DNA of 64,000 nucleotides from Helicobacter apodemus (lineage in GTDB: Bacteria > Campylobacterota > Campylobacteria > Campylobacterales > Helicobacteraceae), in NCBI RefSeq assembly GCF_000765745.2, contig NZ_JRPC02000005.1, forward strand, positions 1 through 64,000, written 5' to 3'. This document shows positions 1-7,816 of the stretch, piece by piece. Under the pieces are notes generated by a model. It ran no database searches, was not told where the DNA came from, and saw nothing but the letters and a program-made list of their open reading frames with translations. The translations under genes and the position numbers were made by a program. Position 1 is the stretch's first letter. Every line of letters starts with the position of its first letter.

Positions 1-274
1 GATAGATTATGGGCATAGTCTCTATATAGGAGGAGATCTCTCTATTATCTTAAGCCCTAAAATCACTTTAGATTTAGGAGCAGAACAGAGATTCCAAACC
101 AAACAAAAGATTAATGGGAATCAAACCTCTAATATTCGTTCCATCCCTACCTTTTCTGTTGGTTCTACTTATAGCCTAAATGCTACAACAGCCATTTCTG
201 TTAATGCTAACTTTGGTGGAAGCTCTGCTGCTCCTGATGCAATATTTGGATTAACCTTATGGAAGAAATTTTAA
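1..274 (+). CDS. Outer-membrane beta-barrel protein, C-terminal part (5' end outside window)
   Basis: Only the last 90 residues are present; the reading frame is open from base 2 to the TAA at 272-274. The translation matches, almost residue for residue, the C-terminus of the complete 284-residue protein at 55730-56584, including the motifs LSIILSPKITLDLG and SSAAPDAIFG and the ending LWKKF. Alternating polar/hydrophobic strands and a C-terminal phenylalanine are typical of barrels folded by the BAM complex. It converges on the gene at 308-1471 and belongs to the first copy of the C39/double-glycine module. The function is unknown; a pore or secretion role is inferred from context only. Confidence 0.8.
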   Translation, partial: IDYGHSLYIGGDLSIILSPKITLDLGAEQRFQTKQKINGNQTSNIRSIPTFSVGSTYSLNATTAISVNANFGGSSAAPDAIFGLTLWKKF

Positions 275-307
275 AAATCACCACAAAAAACAATCATGCG
301 ACAAAGT

Positions 308-1471
308 TTAAGCATTAATATCTAATGCTCCCTCTAAAGTAGTATATCTCCTATCTACATTTTGTGCTATTTCTTGCACGATAGCAATAATATCATCTTC
401 AAAGTTTGGATTATTAGCAAGATTATGGGATAGTGTTTGTTTATCTAATTTAGTAAGCTTTGCCATTGCTTCAAAAGCAGAGTCATTATCTTTTTGTTCT
501 AAATTCTGTGTTGCATTCTCTAATGTATTAGAATTAAGACCACTCTCTTGTTTTTCTTTTTCTAATTGCTCCTTGATAATAGTGAGTGCTTCAACACCAT
601 TTTCTTGCTCCATAATCTTTTTAAGCACTTCTTGTAGGGGGGGGGCTGTGAGGTCGATAGAATCAGATTCCATAGTTTGTTTTAAATGTTTTTTAAGCTG
701 CTCTTCTAGCATTTTTTTTAAGTCCTTCATTGTTTGTGTGAGAAAAGAGAAAAAACTAGCAATAGAAGGAGGGCTATATCCCCCCTTATTATCATCGCTA
801 TTATCGCTACCCATAATGTCCCTAAAATAACTAACAATATTAGCTGTTGAAGCTATATTACCAAAATAAATTTTTCCATCCATATCTCTATCGTCTTCTA
901 AGGTTCTGTTTAATTCTTCTTCAATGGAGTTTAAAACAATCGAATTTGCTCCAGCTGCATCGTTTGAATTTGCAAAATCTGTTGCTTTAGCATAATTTTG
1001 ATAGTTCGCAGCCAAGACATTATTTCCCACTTGTGATGCACCACTGCCAAAAAATGCTGTTGTGTTGTATTTCTCTTCAAGACTTAAGGTCCCATCATTA
1101 TTTGAATCCGCCTTAACATAACCCCTTTTATAGGCAATATCATTAAACCAAGAGCTAACAAATTCCTCTGCTTTGCCTCTTAAGACTATATTACCATCGT
1201 TGTTTCTCTTGACAGCTTTATCCCCAAAGACTTCCCTTAATTTGTGCAAATTCTCATCACTTAAACCTACATTGACATACTCGCCCTTTAGACCTTCTCT
1301 AAAATAGACATTGTTTGCATAACTAGATTTTTCAGTATTTCTCACCTTAATATCACTAAGATTTTGAATATCCTCCACACCGACTATATTTGGTAAATCT
1401 GTCTTGTATGCGGAATATACGAGATTTTTAGCGATAGAATTTATATCATAATGTAAATTATTACTCAACAT
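308..1471 (-). CDS. EF-hand-like protein of the secreted module, poly-C tract inside (387 aa)
   Basis: I do not recognise a named family. The protein has no signal peptide. A canonical calcium-binding loop pattern lies near residues 122-133 (D-x-N-x-D-G-x-x-S-x-x-E), and a second DxDxDG-type loop near 195. The C-terminal half is charged and helical, rich in K, E and Q. It sits 3 bases downstream of the double-glycine protein at 1475-1804, so the two are probably co-transcribed. The equivalent place in the second module copy is held by the 449-residue Cj0814-like protein at 57167-58516. Codons 276-279 run through nine consecutive C on the coding strand, a likely slipped-strand site. Export through the flagellar apparatus is possible by analogy but unproven. 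Confidence 0.7.
   Translation of the reverse strand: MLSNNLHYDINSIAKNLVYSAYKTDLPNIVGVEDIQNLSDIKVRNTEKSSYANNVYFREGLKGEYVNVGLSDENLHKLREVFGDKAVKRNNDGNIVLRGKAEEFVSSWFNDIAYKRGYVKADSNNDGTLSLEEKYNTTAFFGSGASQVGNNVLAANYQNYAKATDFANSNDAAGANSIVLNSIEEELNRTLEDDRDMDGKIYFGNIASTANIVSYFRDIMGSDNSDDNKGGYSPPSIASFFSFLTQTMKDLKKMLEEQLKKHLKQTMESDSIDLTAPPLQEVLKKIMEQENGVEALTIIKEQLEKEKQESGLNSNTLENATQNLEQKDNDSAFEAMAKLTKLDKQTLSHNLANNPNFEDDIIAIVQEIAQNVDRRYTTLEGALDINA
637..645 (-). repeat. Homopolymeric C9 tract (G9 on + strand), candidate phase-variation switch
   Basis: Nine uninterrupted G on the plus strand, read as C9 within the codons for T-A-P-P-L of the gene at 308-1471. Gain or loss of one base would truncate the protein at about 70 % of its length. 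The gene is in frame (ON) in this assembly. Confidence 0.75.
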
Positions 1472-1474
1472 ATT

Positions 1475-1804
1475 TCATCTTTTTCTAAAATATACAGGAA
1501 ATCTTGGCGGCTTATAGGTTTGCATAAACGCATTAGACATATGGCTATTGCTTTGATTGTTTATGTTTGCATTATAGTTATTTGTAAGTGGCATTTGAAT
1601 AAATGTATAAGAATACCAACTTGCACTAAAGGGTCTATACCCTCCTACAATTTCCTTTTTTTCATCAAGGGTTAGCACCTTAACTCCTGCAGAATTTTCA
1701 TTCACTTTGCCTTTAGTAACAAGTGCTAATACATCAACCTCACTAGCATTAGTTACACCCATAAGCCCTAAAGCCAACACTGCAGTTAAAAACACCTTTT
1801 TCAT
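1475..1804 (-). CDS. Small secreted protein with double-glycine leader-like segment (109 aa)
   Basis: An N-terminal Sec signal peptide (MKK, hydrophobic core, probable cleavage after TNA at residue 20) is followed by about 35 residues ending VGGYR, with the two glycines at 54-55. This segment aligns with the same region of the 143-residue protein at 56710-57141: shared VTKG, GV, L, E and VGGYR at equal spacing. The downstream parts (aromatic and Asn-rich here) do not align. The conserved part looks like a bacteriocin-type double-glycine leader placed behind a signal peptide. A C39 peptidase is encoded divergently at 1940-2527. Cleavage after GG is inferred. Start supported by AAGGAG eight bases upstream. 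Confidence 0.75.
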   Translation of the reverse strand: MKKVFLTAVLALGLMGVTNASEVDVLALVTKGKVNENSAGVKVLTLDEKKEIVGGYRPFSASWYSYTFIQMPLTNNYNANINNQSNSHMSNAFMQTYKPPRFPVYFRKR

Positions 1805-1939
1805 TGAAAAACTCCTTTTTGATTTAATTTTGTATAGGATTTAATCTTAACAAATATTCTTTTAAAAACAAAATGTATTTTAGGATTTCTTCATAATTTT
1901 TTATTTTTGTTACAATTTGGAAAACAAAAAAGGAAGTTT

Positions 1940-2527
1940 ATGCTAAGAGTTTTAGCTTTGTTAATGATGTTAGCTTTTCTTTTACAAGCTGAGTTTGTAG
2001 TGAAATCCTATCAAGAGATTAAAAACCAAAGAGTGGTAAGACAAAACTATGAAGAGAGCTGTGGAGCTGCCTCTCTTGCTACAATGATTAATCTTATTGA
2101 CAACCAAAAGCTTAGTGAATTAGATGTATTAAAAGTAATGAGTGAAAAAGAACTTACTACTGATATGGTAAGTTTTTTAGATTTAGAAGAAGCTATTAAA
2201 AAACTAGATTTTAAAAGTGATTCTTTTCGTATTAATGAGCAAGTCTTAAATAAACTTATTAATATTCCCTTACTTGTTAAAATAGAAGATGACCCAAGAT
2301 TTCCTCATTTTGTCATTATCATTAACCATAAAGGCGATTATTTACAAGTTCTTGATCCAAGCCATGGAGAATACATTAGCTCTAAAAGAGAATTTTATAG
2401 TATATGGGATAAAGAGAATAAAGGCGGATATGCTTTGGTAGTTCTTCCAAAGCAAGAGTTTAAAAGACTTGATTTTAATTTCCCTAATAAGCTTAATTTT
2501 GAAAAAAGGGTGTTTGGGAGGTTTTAG
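1940..2527 (+). CDS. Periplasmic C39-family cysteine peptidase (FapD-like), 195 aa
   Basis: Signal-peptide-like N-terminus (residues 1-17), then a C39 papain-like domain. The oxyanion Gln35 and catalytic Cys41 lie in QNYEESCGAASLA, His123 in FPHFV, and Asp139 in QVLDPSHGEY, so the full C39 triad is present. The length and lack of ABC transporter domains resemble FapD of functional-amyloid operons rather than bacteriocin exporters. The ATG at 1940 was chosen because AGGAAG stands just before it and a signal peptide begins there; an upstream in-frame start at 1907 has neither. It is divergent from the double-glycine protein at 1475-1804, its likely substrate. A second copy lies at 58554-59153. 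Confidence 0.85.
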   Translation: MLRVLALLMMLAFLLQAEFVVKSYQEIKNQRVVRQNYEESCGAASLATMINLIDNQKLSELDVLKVMSEKELTTDMVSFLDLEEAIKKLDFKSDSFRINEQVLNKLINIPLLVKIEDDPRFPHFVIIINHKGDYLQVLDPSHGEYISSKREFYSIWDKENKGGYALVVLPKQEFKRLDFNFPNKLNFEKRVFGRF

Positions 2528-2627
2528 ACTCATTAATCTACATAAGCAAGTATAAGTTAATGCTTAACAAGCAAGCTTCTACTAAGCAATCCTCTTGATA
2601 CACCAAAGCTTTTTATTTACCAAGATA

Positions 2628-2636
2628 TGCTACAAT
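2628..2636 (+). promoter_or_regulatory. Extended -10 promoter of tRNA-Glu
   Basis: TGCTACAAT, an extended -10 element, ends seven bases before the mature 5' end of the tRNA, as is usual for epsilonproteobacterial tRNA promoters, which often lack a clear -35 box. Confidence 0.6.
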
Positions 2637-2642
2637 CTCGCC

Positions 2643-2718
2643 GACCCTTTCATCTAGTGGCCAAGGATAATGCCCTTTCACGGCAGTAACGGAAGTTCGA
2701 ATCTTCCAAGGGTCGCCA
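2643..2718 (+). tRNA. tRNA-Glu (anticodon TTC)
   Basis: A 76-base cloverleaf. Acceptor GACCCTT (2643-2649) pairs with AAGGGTC (2708-2714), then discriminator G and an encoded CCA. The T-loop reads GTTCGAATC. The anticodon loop CTTTCAC gives TTC, reading Glu codons. Confidence 0.95.
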
Positions 2719-2720
2719 AT

Positions 2721-3032
2721 TTATAAGCAATCTGTTATCTCCTCATCTAAAAAGTAAATTTCTGAATATCCCTCCCGCACCAGCTCACTGCCTAACAAAG
2801 AAACCGTATGCCCAGAATAACAATTTAACAACACCTTTTTATGCTCTTGGAGTATCGCTTCTAATCCCTCTTTTGTTGTAATGTTTTTAGCACCTTTTAA
2901 ATGACCTTTTTTAAAATCATCGGGCATTCTAATATCTATACACACCCACTCATCACTCTTTAAAATATCCTCTAAGTCTTCTTTAAAAATAGCCTTTGCC
3001 AAACTCTTATGTTTTCTACCATAATATTCCAT
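2721..3032 (-). CDS. Rhodanese-like domain protein (103 aa)
   Basis: A single short rhodanese domain. The active-site loop NCYSGHT carries the candidate persulfide-forming Cys71, and the typical CIDIR motif (residues 31-35) and GHLKGAKNI stretch are present. It is cytoplasmic, with no signal peptide. It probably handles sulfane sulfur, but the physiological acceptor cannot be told. It lies 15 bases downstream of rsmD on the same strand and may share its transcript; its 3' end abuts the convergent tRNA-Glu. Confidence 0.8.
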   Translation of the reverse strand: MEYYGRKHKSLAKAIFKEDLEDILKSDEWVCIDIRMPDDFKKGHLKGAKNITTKEGLEAILQEHKKVLLNCYSGHTVSLLGSELVREGYSEIYFLDEEITDCL

Positions 3033-3047
3033 AATCTTAACCTATCC

Positions 3048-3647
3048 TTATAAATATAAATTCTGATAATAGCTTAAAGCACTCTTGCCAAACTTCTTTG
3101 TTTTATGGAGTGTGAAATTCCCTATTTTCTGTGGAATTTCTAAACTTGAAATATGCTCTAAAATAACATTGCTAAAGATTTGATAATCCAAATCTTCAAT
3201 CAAATCAAAGCATCGCTTATAAATCCCTTGCATATTTTCTCTAATATCAAAGGGGGGGTCTAAATACCCAATAGTCTCACTTTTAAGTGATTTTAAAGAA
3301 TCTTTATAAGTTTTAAAAGTATCCCCAAAAATGGTTTTATAAGCACAATCTTGACAAATACTCCCTAAATTTTCCTCTAACACCTTATAAGATTCTTTAT
3401 GGTTTTCAAAGAAAAATGCGTATTTAGCCCCTCTACTTAAAGCCTCTATACCAATACTCCCACTCCCTGCAAAAAACTCTATGAAATTTGTCCCTATAAT
3501 GGTATTGCCTAAAGTGTTAAAAAAAGATTCTTTTAAAATATTCTTAGATGAGCGCGTAATCTCTAAAGGAGCCATTTTAAGCTTCCTGCCTTTAAAAGCT
3601 CCACCTATCACCCTTAAGCTATTATGCTTGAATGAGGTTTTAGGCAT
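3048..3647 (-). CDS. rsmD: 16S rRNA (guanine966-N2)-methyltransferase RsmD
   Basis: The product methylates G966 of 16S rRNA with S-adenosylmethionine. The N-terminal LRVIGGAFKGRKL and RSSKNILKESFFN, the SAM-binding motif EFFAGSGSIGIEAL near residue 60 and the catalytic DPPF near 130 are diagnostic. I start it at the ATG at 3647, giving 199 residues and an eight-base overlap with the upstream gene; an in-frame ATG at 3683 would add 12 residues unlike the family N-terminus. The C7 run in the DPPF codons is an ordinary coding run. Confidence 0.92.
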   Translation of the reverse strand: MPKTSFKHNSLRVIGGAFKGRKLKMAPLEITRSSKNILKESFFNTLGNTIIGTNFIEFFAGSGSIGIEALSRGAKYAFFFENHKESYKVLEENLGSICQDCAYKTIFGDTFKTYKDSLKSLKSETIGYLDPPFDIRENMQGIYKRCFDLIEDLDYQIFSNVILEHISSLEIPQKIGNFTLHKTKKFGKSALSYYQNLYL

Positions 3648-4071
3648 TTTTTCCCTTAAGGTATTCCATACTAAGGCTAACAATTTCTTGAGTATATCGC
3701 TCTAAAACCTCTTGTATTTTCTGTTGTAATTCAATATCACTTTCTTTAATGACTAATCTTTGTTCTTTAACATCATTGAATAAATAGTCGGCATTCTTAG
3801 TATTATCTAATGAGTTCTCTTGCTGCAAATCTTCTTGATGATTAATTCGCCAATAAAAAGATTCTAACTTTTCTAAGAGTATTTCCTTAGTAAAAGGCTT
3901 ATTAAGATTAGTCTCCGAAAAATCCCCAATCAAAAATACTGGCTTATTTGCTTCCATAGGTTCGGTTGCTACAATAAAATCGCACATCTTATAGCTTGTC
4001 AAATAATCACGCAAATATATTTCTAAACTCTTAGTAAGCAATAAAGAATTACTAATTAATGCAATTTTCAT
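3640..4071 (-). CDS. Hypothetical protein, receiver-like N-terminus (143 aa)
   Basis: Not recognised. The N-terminus (MKIALISNSLLLTKSLEIYL) resembles the first strand and helix of a response-regulator receiver or Rossmann-like fold, and FLIGDF later in the protein could be a second core strand; the usual phosphoacceptor pattern is not evident. The C-terminal half is charged and helical, ending near KGKNA. The start at 4071 has GGAG six bases upstream; an in-frame ATG twelve bases earlier has none. It overlaps rsmD by eight bases, so translational coupling is likely. Confidence 0.6.
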   Translation of the reverse strand: MKIALISNSLLLTKSLEIYLRDYLTSYKMCDFIVATEPMEANKPVFLIGDFSETNLNKPFTKEILLEKLESFYWRINHQEDLQQENSLDNTKNADYLFNDVKEQRLVIKESDIELQQKIQEVLERYTQEIVSLSMEYLKGKNA

Positions 4072-4369
4072 AAGAAACTCCAAAAACTTTTAAACATTAT
4101 ACCTTGTTTCAATAGCCCCCACAACATAAGCAATAAAACTTTATTAAAATTGTCTTTTATAAATAGGTCAAATCCTATGCTTAAAATCCTTTTATCCTCT
4201 ATCCCTAAGGCTCATTATAAAGATTTTAACTTTATTGACAAAGCCTCTTTGTGCTTAAACTTAGAATCAATGAAAAATAGATTTACACATATTAAAAGTA
4301 TTCTATAGCACGCTTTTATTTTAATAATTCCTAGCTTCTATGCTTTGGGCGATAAATTGTTAATCTCCT

Positions 4370-5149
4370 TTAAAACTCCACCATTTCCCTTTGTCGCTGC
4401 GTGAAAGTTGCACATTTACTAAACCCAATCTCTTTAGCTAAATTTTCAAGAGCCTCCCTTTTAAATCCTATCTGCTCTATTGCGTGTGCATCACTACCGA
4501 AGGTAATAGGAATCTCTAATTCTAAACACATCTCTAAAATTTGCCTACTAGGGTATTGTTCTCCAACTTCTTTACGAAACCCTGCTGCATTAATCTCAAC
4601 GACCATATTTGATTTTTTAATAGCCTTTAGGGCTGATTCTAAAGATTTTCTTAAATCTTTACTTGGATAAAATTTAAAAATCTTTAACAAATCCATATGC
4701 CCAACAATATCAAATAATCCACTCTTTGCCATCTCTTCAATGGCTGCATAATAATCTTCCCAAATTTTATTAATATCCCTTTTAGCATACTCTCCGATAA
4801 ATTCTGGATTATCAAATCCCCAAGAGCCTAGAAAATGCACAGAACCTATACGATAATCTAAGGGTAAATCAAACAATCTATCCTCTAAGTATCGCGGAAG
4901 ATAATCAATCTCTAAAGCACTTTTAATAAGAATCTTAGAATGATATTTTTCTTTTAACTCTTCAATCTTATCAAGATATAAAGATAATTCATCAAAACTC
5001 ATACGATATTTTTCATCAAAACCCATAGGGTTATGACAAGAAAAACCAAAAATATCAATTTTCTCTTCAATAGCCTTTTGGATATACTCCTCCATACTCC
5101 CTGTTGCGTGATTACAAAAAGGTGTGTGATTATGTAAATCTACTTTCAT
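4370..5149 (-). CDS. PHP-domain phosphoesterase, histidinol-phosphatase-like (HisJ type)
   Basis: PHP metal-binding motifs occur in order: VDLHNHTPFCNHA at the N-terminus, FSCHNP near 35-40, EIDYL near 85, SVHFLG near 105, GHMDLLK near 150 and FGSDAH near 225. These give the histidines and acidic residues for a trinuclear site. About 260 residues fits HisJ-type histidinol-phosphate phosphatases, though no other his genes are nearby, so the substrate is an inference. The ATG at 5149 is best spaced from AGGAG; another ATG lies directly before it and a longer frame to 5203 overlaps the upstream gene. Confidence 0.75.
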   Translation of the reverse strand: MKVDLHNHTPFCNHATGSMEEYIQKAIEEKIDIFGFSCHNPMGFDEKYRMSFDELSLYLDKIEELKEKYHSKILIKSALEIDYLPRYLEDRLFDLPLDYRIGSVHFLGSWGFDNPEFIGEYAKRDINKIWEDYYAAIEEMAKSGLFDIVGHMDLLKIFKFYPSKDLRKSLESALKAIKKSNMVVEINAAGFRKEVGEQYPSRQILEMCLELEIPITFGSDAHAIEQIGFKREALENLAKEIGFSKCATFTQRQREMVEF

Positions 5150-5171
5150 CATTACTCCTACTTTAAGTAAC

Positions 5172-5648
5172 CTATCCCTTTTTTTTATCCATTTCTTTTG
5201 CAATATGTAAGCTTAAAACATGTTTTTCAAAAACAGCTATATAAAACATCGCATCAAAGATTTTAATGTCTAAAACAAAACCTTCTACTTTTACTTCCCT
5301 TTTCTTTGTATCTTCTTGTAGAGTTTGAGCCTTAAAAATTACTTCATTTCCAACTTCAAGAGGAGCTAGAAACTTCACTTCTGCACCAATGACTATGGCA
5401 TTAGGATTATTAACAGATAATAAAGCAGCATAAGCAGCACTTGAATAAAGATTTCCAGAGTGAATAAGCCCGCTTTTATCCAATGCCATTTTTCTGCTTG
5501 TTTCAAGAAAGACAATAGCACTACCTTGCTTTAGTTCTTTTATAGATCCATTATTAACATCTATTTCTTGACAAACCTTTTGAACAACAGTATCATAATC
5601 TAGCTTGTTTAAAAAATCTTCATCTTCCTTAGAAAATTCGTCTTCCAT
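5172..5648 (-). CDS. Hotdog-fold thioesterase-like protein (158 aa)
   Basis: The central part shows the hotdog pattern: GLIHSGNLYSSAAYAALLSVN (residues about 80-100) as the central helix, then IGAEVKFLAPLEVGNEV and a final long strand. This matches PaaI/YbgC-like acyl-CoA thioesterases. The acidic N-terminal 40 residues are outside the fold. The substrate is unknown. It lies just upstream of, and on the same strand as, the PHP phosphatase, probably in one transcript. Confidence 0.7.
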   Translation of the reverse strand: MEDEFSKEDEDFLNKLDYDTVVQKVCQEIDVNNGSIKELKQGSAIVFLETSRKMALDKSGLIHSGNLYSSAAYAALLSVNNPNAIVIGAEVKFLAPLEVGNEVIFKAQTLQEDTKKREVKVEGFVLDIKIFDAMFYIAVFEKHVLSLHIAKEMDKKKG

Positions 5649-5805
5649 ATCCTTAATCCCTTAAAATATGCTTAATGTTTAACATTATAGCATATTTTGT
5701 TTTACTCTACTTTTGTTACTTAATACGCTAACACCCCAAAAACTCTAAACCATACTCTATTTAGTAAAAACCTTAATTTTTAACCTTGTTATTTTTAAGC
5801 AATAA

Positions 5806-6189
5806 TTAATGCCCATTTTCATAAAGCATGTATTGGAATCTATCAGCGATCATCCTTGCCCTATGCAAAATATTATTCGCCACATTATCCTCAAAAACCT
5901 GCCCTAAACTCTCCTCAAAAAGTCCCAACCAAGTGCTAAAAAGTTCTCTAGGAAAAGGTGGTAATTCTAAATGTGCTTTCATAGGTTGCCCAGAATAATC
6001 TCCACTGCCTAGCAACATTCCCTGCCAAAAATTTGCAATTTTAGCTTTATGCCCTCTCCACTCTTCCTCACCTTCTCCTATTTTATTATTGAAAATCTTC
6101 CCAAGCCCACTCTTATCTTTACGTATCTTGTCATAAAAAATATCCATTAACTTCATAATTCCTTCAACACAAATTTCTTGATATTTCAT
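5806..6189 (-). CDS. Group III truncated haemoglobin (Ctb-like), 127 aa
   Basis: Helical sequence of the size and pattern of group III truncated haemoglobins. FYDKIRKD and IFNNKIG in the N-terminal third, W..HKAKIANFW in the middle (with the candidate proximal histidine further on in MKAHLELPPF) and LLGSGDYSGQPM are family features. In Campylobacter jejuni the homologue Ctb moderates oxygen and nitric oxide under control of the Crp-family regulator NssR; here a Crp/Fnr-family gene is divergent at 6423. The cytoplasmic oxygen or nitric-oxide role is inferred from that family. Confidence 0.85.
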   Translation of the reverse strand: MKYQEICVEGIMKLMDIFYDKIRKDKSGLGKIFNNKIGEGEEEWRGHKAKIANFWQGMLLGSGDYSGQPMKAHLELPPFPRELFSTWLGLFEESLGQVFEDNVANNILHRARMIADRFQYMLYENGH

Positions 6190-6422
6190 ATTTTCTCCTT
6201 TACTAAAAATAAAATGCCATTTTTGCTAAAATCACAATCAACACACCAAGCACTAATGCAAGGGGTCATTAAATATATAATCAGAAAATGAGGATAAAAA
6301 ACTTTCATAACAAGCCTCAGAAATTTTGAAAAATCATAGCATAAAGCTTTCAAAATAAAATTGATTTATGTTAATTTTTTTGATACTCTTAGAAAAATAG
6401 ATAAGATTCAAATCATTAAGCA

Positions 6423-7025
6423 ATGGAAGACTATATTAAGATACTTTACAATATTAGCTACAAACATTCTTATAATAAACAAGAAATTCTTTTTTATGAG
6501 GGGGAAACACCAAAAAAACTTTTTGTTTTGTTAGAAGGGATAGTTCGTCTTTATAAAAACACAGAAAATAATCAAGAAACAACTATTCACCAAATTTCTC
6601 ATACAAGCTTCATTGCAGAAATGCCAACTTTTCTAAACATTCCCTATCCAGCAAGTGCAGTATGTGTAGAAAAATGTGAAGTGCTAGAAGTTAGCATTAA
6701 TACCTTTAAAAAACTCTGCCAAGAAGATTCTAATTTTTGTCTCTCTTTTATAGCCTCGCTTTGCAATAAAATCAAAATCTTAGAAAACCATATTAGTCAA
6801 AACTCTAAAACTATCGAAGAAAAACTCAAAGACTTTTTTCTACAAAATCAAGAATTATTAATCACTCTTACACAAAAACAGATTGCCAAAAGCCTCAATA
6901 TCAGCCCAGAATCACTATCAAGAGTTTTAAAAAACCTTAAAGAAAAAAATCTTATAAAAACACAAAGTGGAAAAATCATTTTTGTTGATACAAAATTTTA
7001 TAAACAACCTACAATCTCAATGTAG
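6423..7025 (+). CDS. Crp/Fnr-family transcriptional regulator (NssR-like), 200 aa
   Basis: An N-terminal cyclic-nucleotide-binding-like beta-roll (residues about 10-120, with ILFYEGETPKKLFVLLEG) is followed by a dimerisation helix and a C-terminal winged helix-turn-helix (LTQKQIAKSLNISPESLSRVLKNLKEKNLI, about 150-180). It lacks the cysteine cluster of FNR, so direct Fe-S oxygen sensing is unlikely. Divergent orientation to the truncated haemoglobin gene suggests it regulates it, as NssR does in Campylobacter. The inducing signal is not visible in the sequence. Confidence 0.8.
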   Translation: MEDYIKILYNISYKHSYNKQEILFYEGETPKKLFVLLEGIVRLYKNTENNQETTIHQISHTSFIAEMPTFLNIPYPASAVCVEKCEVLEVSINTFKKLCQEDSNFCLSFIASLCNKIKILENHISQNSKTIEEKLKDFFLQNQELLITLTQKQIAKSLNISPESLSRVLKNLKEKNLIKTQSGKIIFVDTKFYKQPTISM

Positions 7026-7045
7026 AATCTTTTGCAATGCTTAAT

Positions 7046-7816
7046 TTATTGGAATAAAATACTCAAAGCATCAAAAGCTTTCAAAAACTCCCTCTTAAAA
7101 TGAATTATTACCGCAGGAATAATAACCACTAAAATACTAAAGGCAATACTAATCTTAACAGGAAACCCTATAGCTAAAAGGTTAAATTGTGGATGTGCTT
7201 TCATAATCATTCCAAAAATAATATCAGAGAGCAAAATAAGTGCGATAATAGGAAAAGACATTGTAAGTCCTATCAAAAATAGATGCGAAAAAGATTGAAT
7301 AATGTATTGGATATAATTATGCGAATAAATAAAACTCCCTAAAGGAATTTCTTTAATGCTTTCACTTACAAAATACAAAAAAAGATGATGATAATCAAGC
7401 CCCAACATAATAAGCAATGCAAGTAATGTTAGGAGCTGCCCAACAATTGGTTTTTGAGCACCTGTTACAGGATCATAAGCATTTGCAATGGTTAATCCCA
7501 TAGCAAAAGAAATAATCTCTCCACCAAAAGAAATCATACCAAAGACAATCTGTAACGCCATAGAAGCCAAGAATCCCAACATAATCTCGGATAATCCCGC
7601 CACAATAAATTCTACAATAGTCATATTAGCAGGAGGAATAATCCCAACTAATGGGATAAACAAGATGGTTAGCCAAAAGATGAAAACACCTTTAATAAAA
7701 TTTGTAATTAGTTGATTTTCAAAAAAAGGAAAAAAGGCTATAATCCCCGCAAAACGCAAAAGTAATAATAAAAAATTAGCAACATTCCCCTCTGTAAGAT
7801 AAGCTAAAAATTCCAT
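7046..7816 (-). CDS. fliR: Flagellar export apparatus protein FliR
   Basis: A polytopic inner-membrane protein of 256 residues with about six hydrophobic segments. It shows the FliR pattern around LLLLRFAGIIAFFPFFEN and FAMGLTIANAYDP in the middle. It forms part of the core export gate (FliP-FliQ-FliR) of the flagellar type III system. Its ATG overlaps the stop of the upstream ABC ATPase gene by one base (TAATG), so translation is probably coupled. Length agrees with the family. Confidence 0.93.
   Translation of the reverse strand: MEFLAYLTEGNVANFLLLLLRFAGIIAFFPFFENQLITNFIKGVFIFWLTILFIPLVGIIPPANMTIVEFIVAGLSEIMLGFLASMALQIVFGMISFGGEIISFAMGLTIANAYDPVTGAQKPIVGQLLTLLALLIMLGLDYHHLFLYFVSESIKEIPLGSFIYSHNYIQYIIQSFSHLFLIGLTMSFPIIALILLSDIIFGMIMKAHPQFNLLAIGFPVKISIAFSILVVIIPAVIIHFKREFLKAFDALSILFQ

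Noticed and set aside
3252-3258. G7 run in rsmD and a C7 run in argG as phase-variation sites
   Set aside because: Both encode conserved Pro or Gly residues of essential-type enzymes and are shorter than tracts that vary readily.
4177-4308. A 43-codon plus-strand open frame between the receiver-like gene and the PHP gene
   Set aside because: No ribosome-binding site at usual spacing, low-complexity AT-rich translation and no relation to neighbours; treated as non-coding.
6361-6374. A half-site resembling the NssR box (TTAACATAAATC on the minus strand)
   Set aside because: Only one arm of the expected TTAAC-N6-GTTAA palindrome is present; too weak to list as a binding site.
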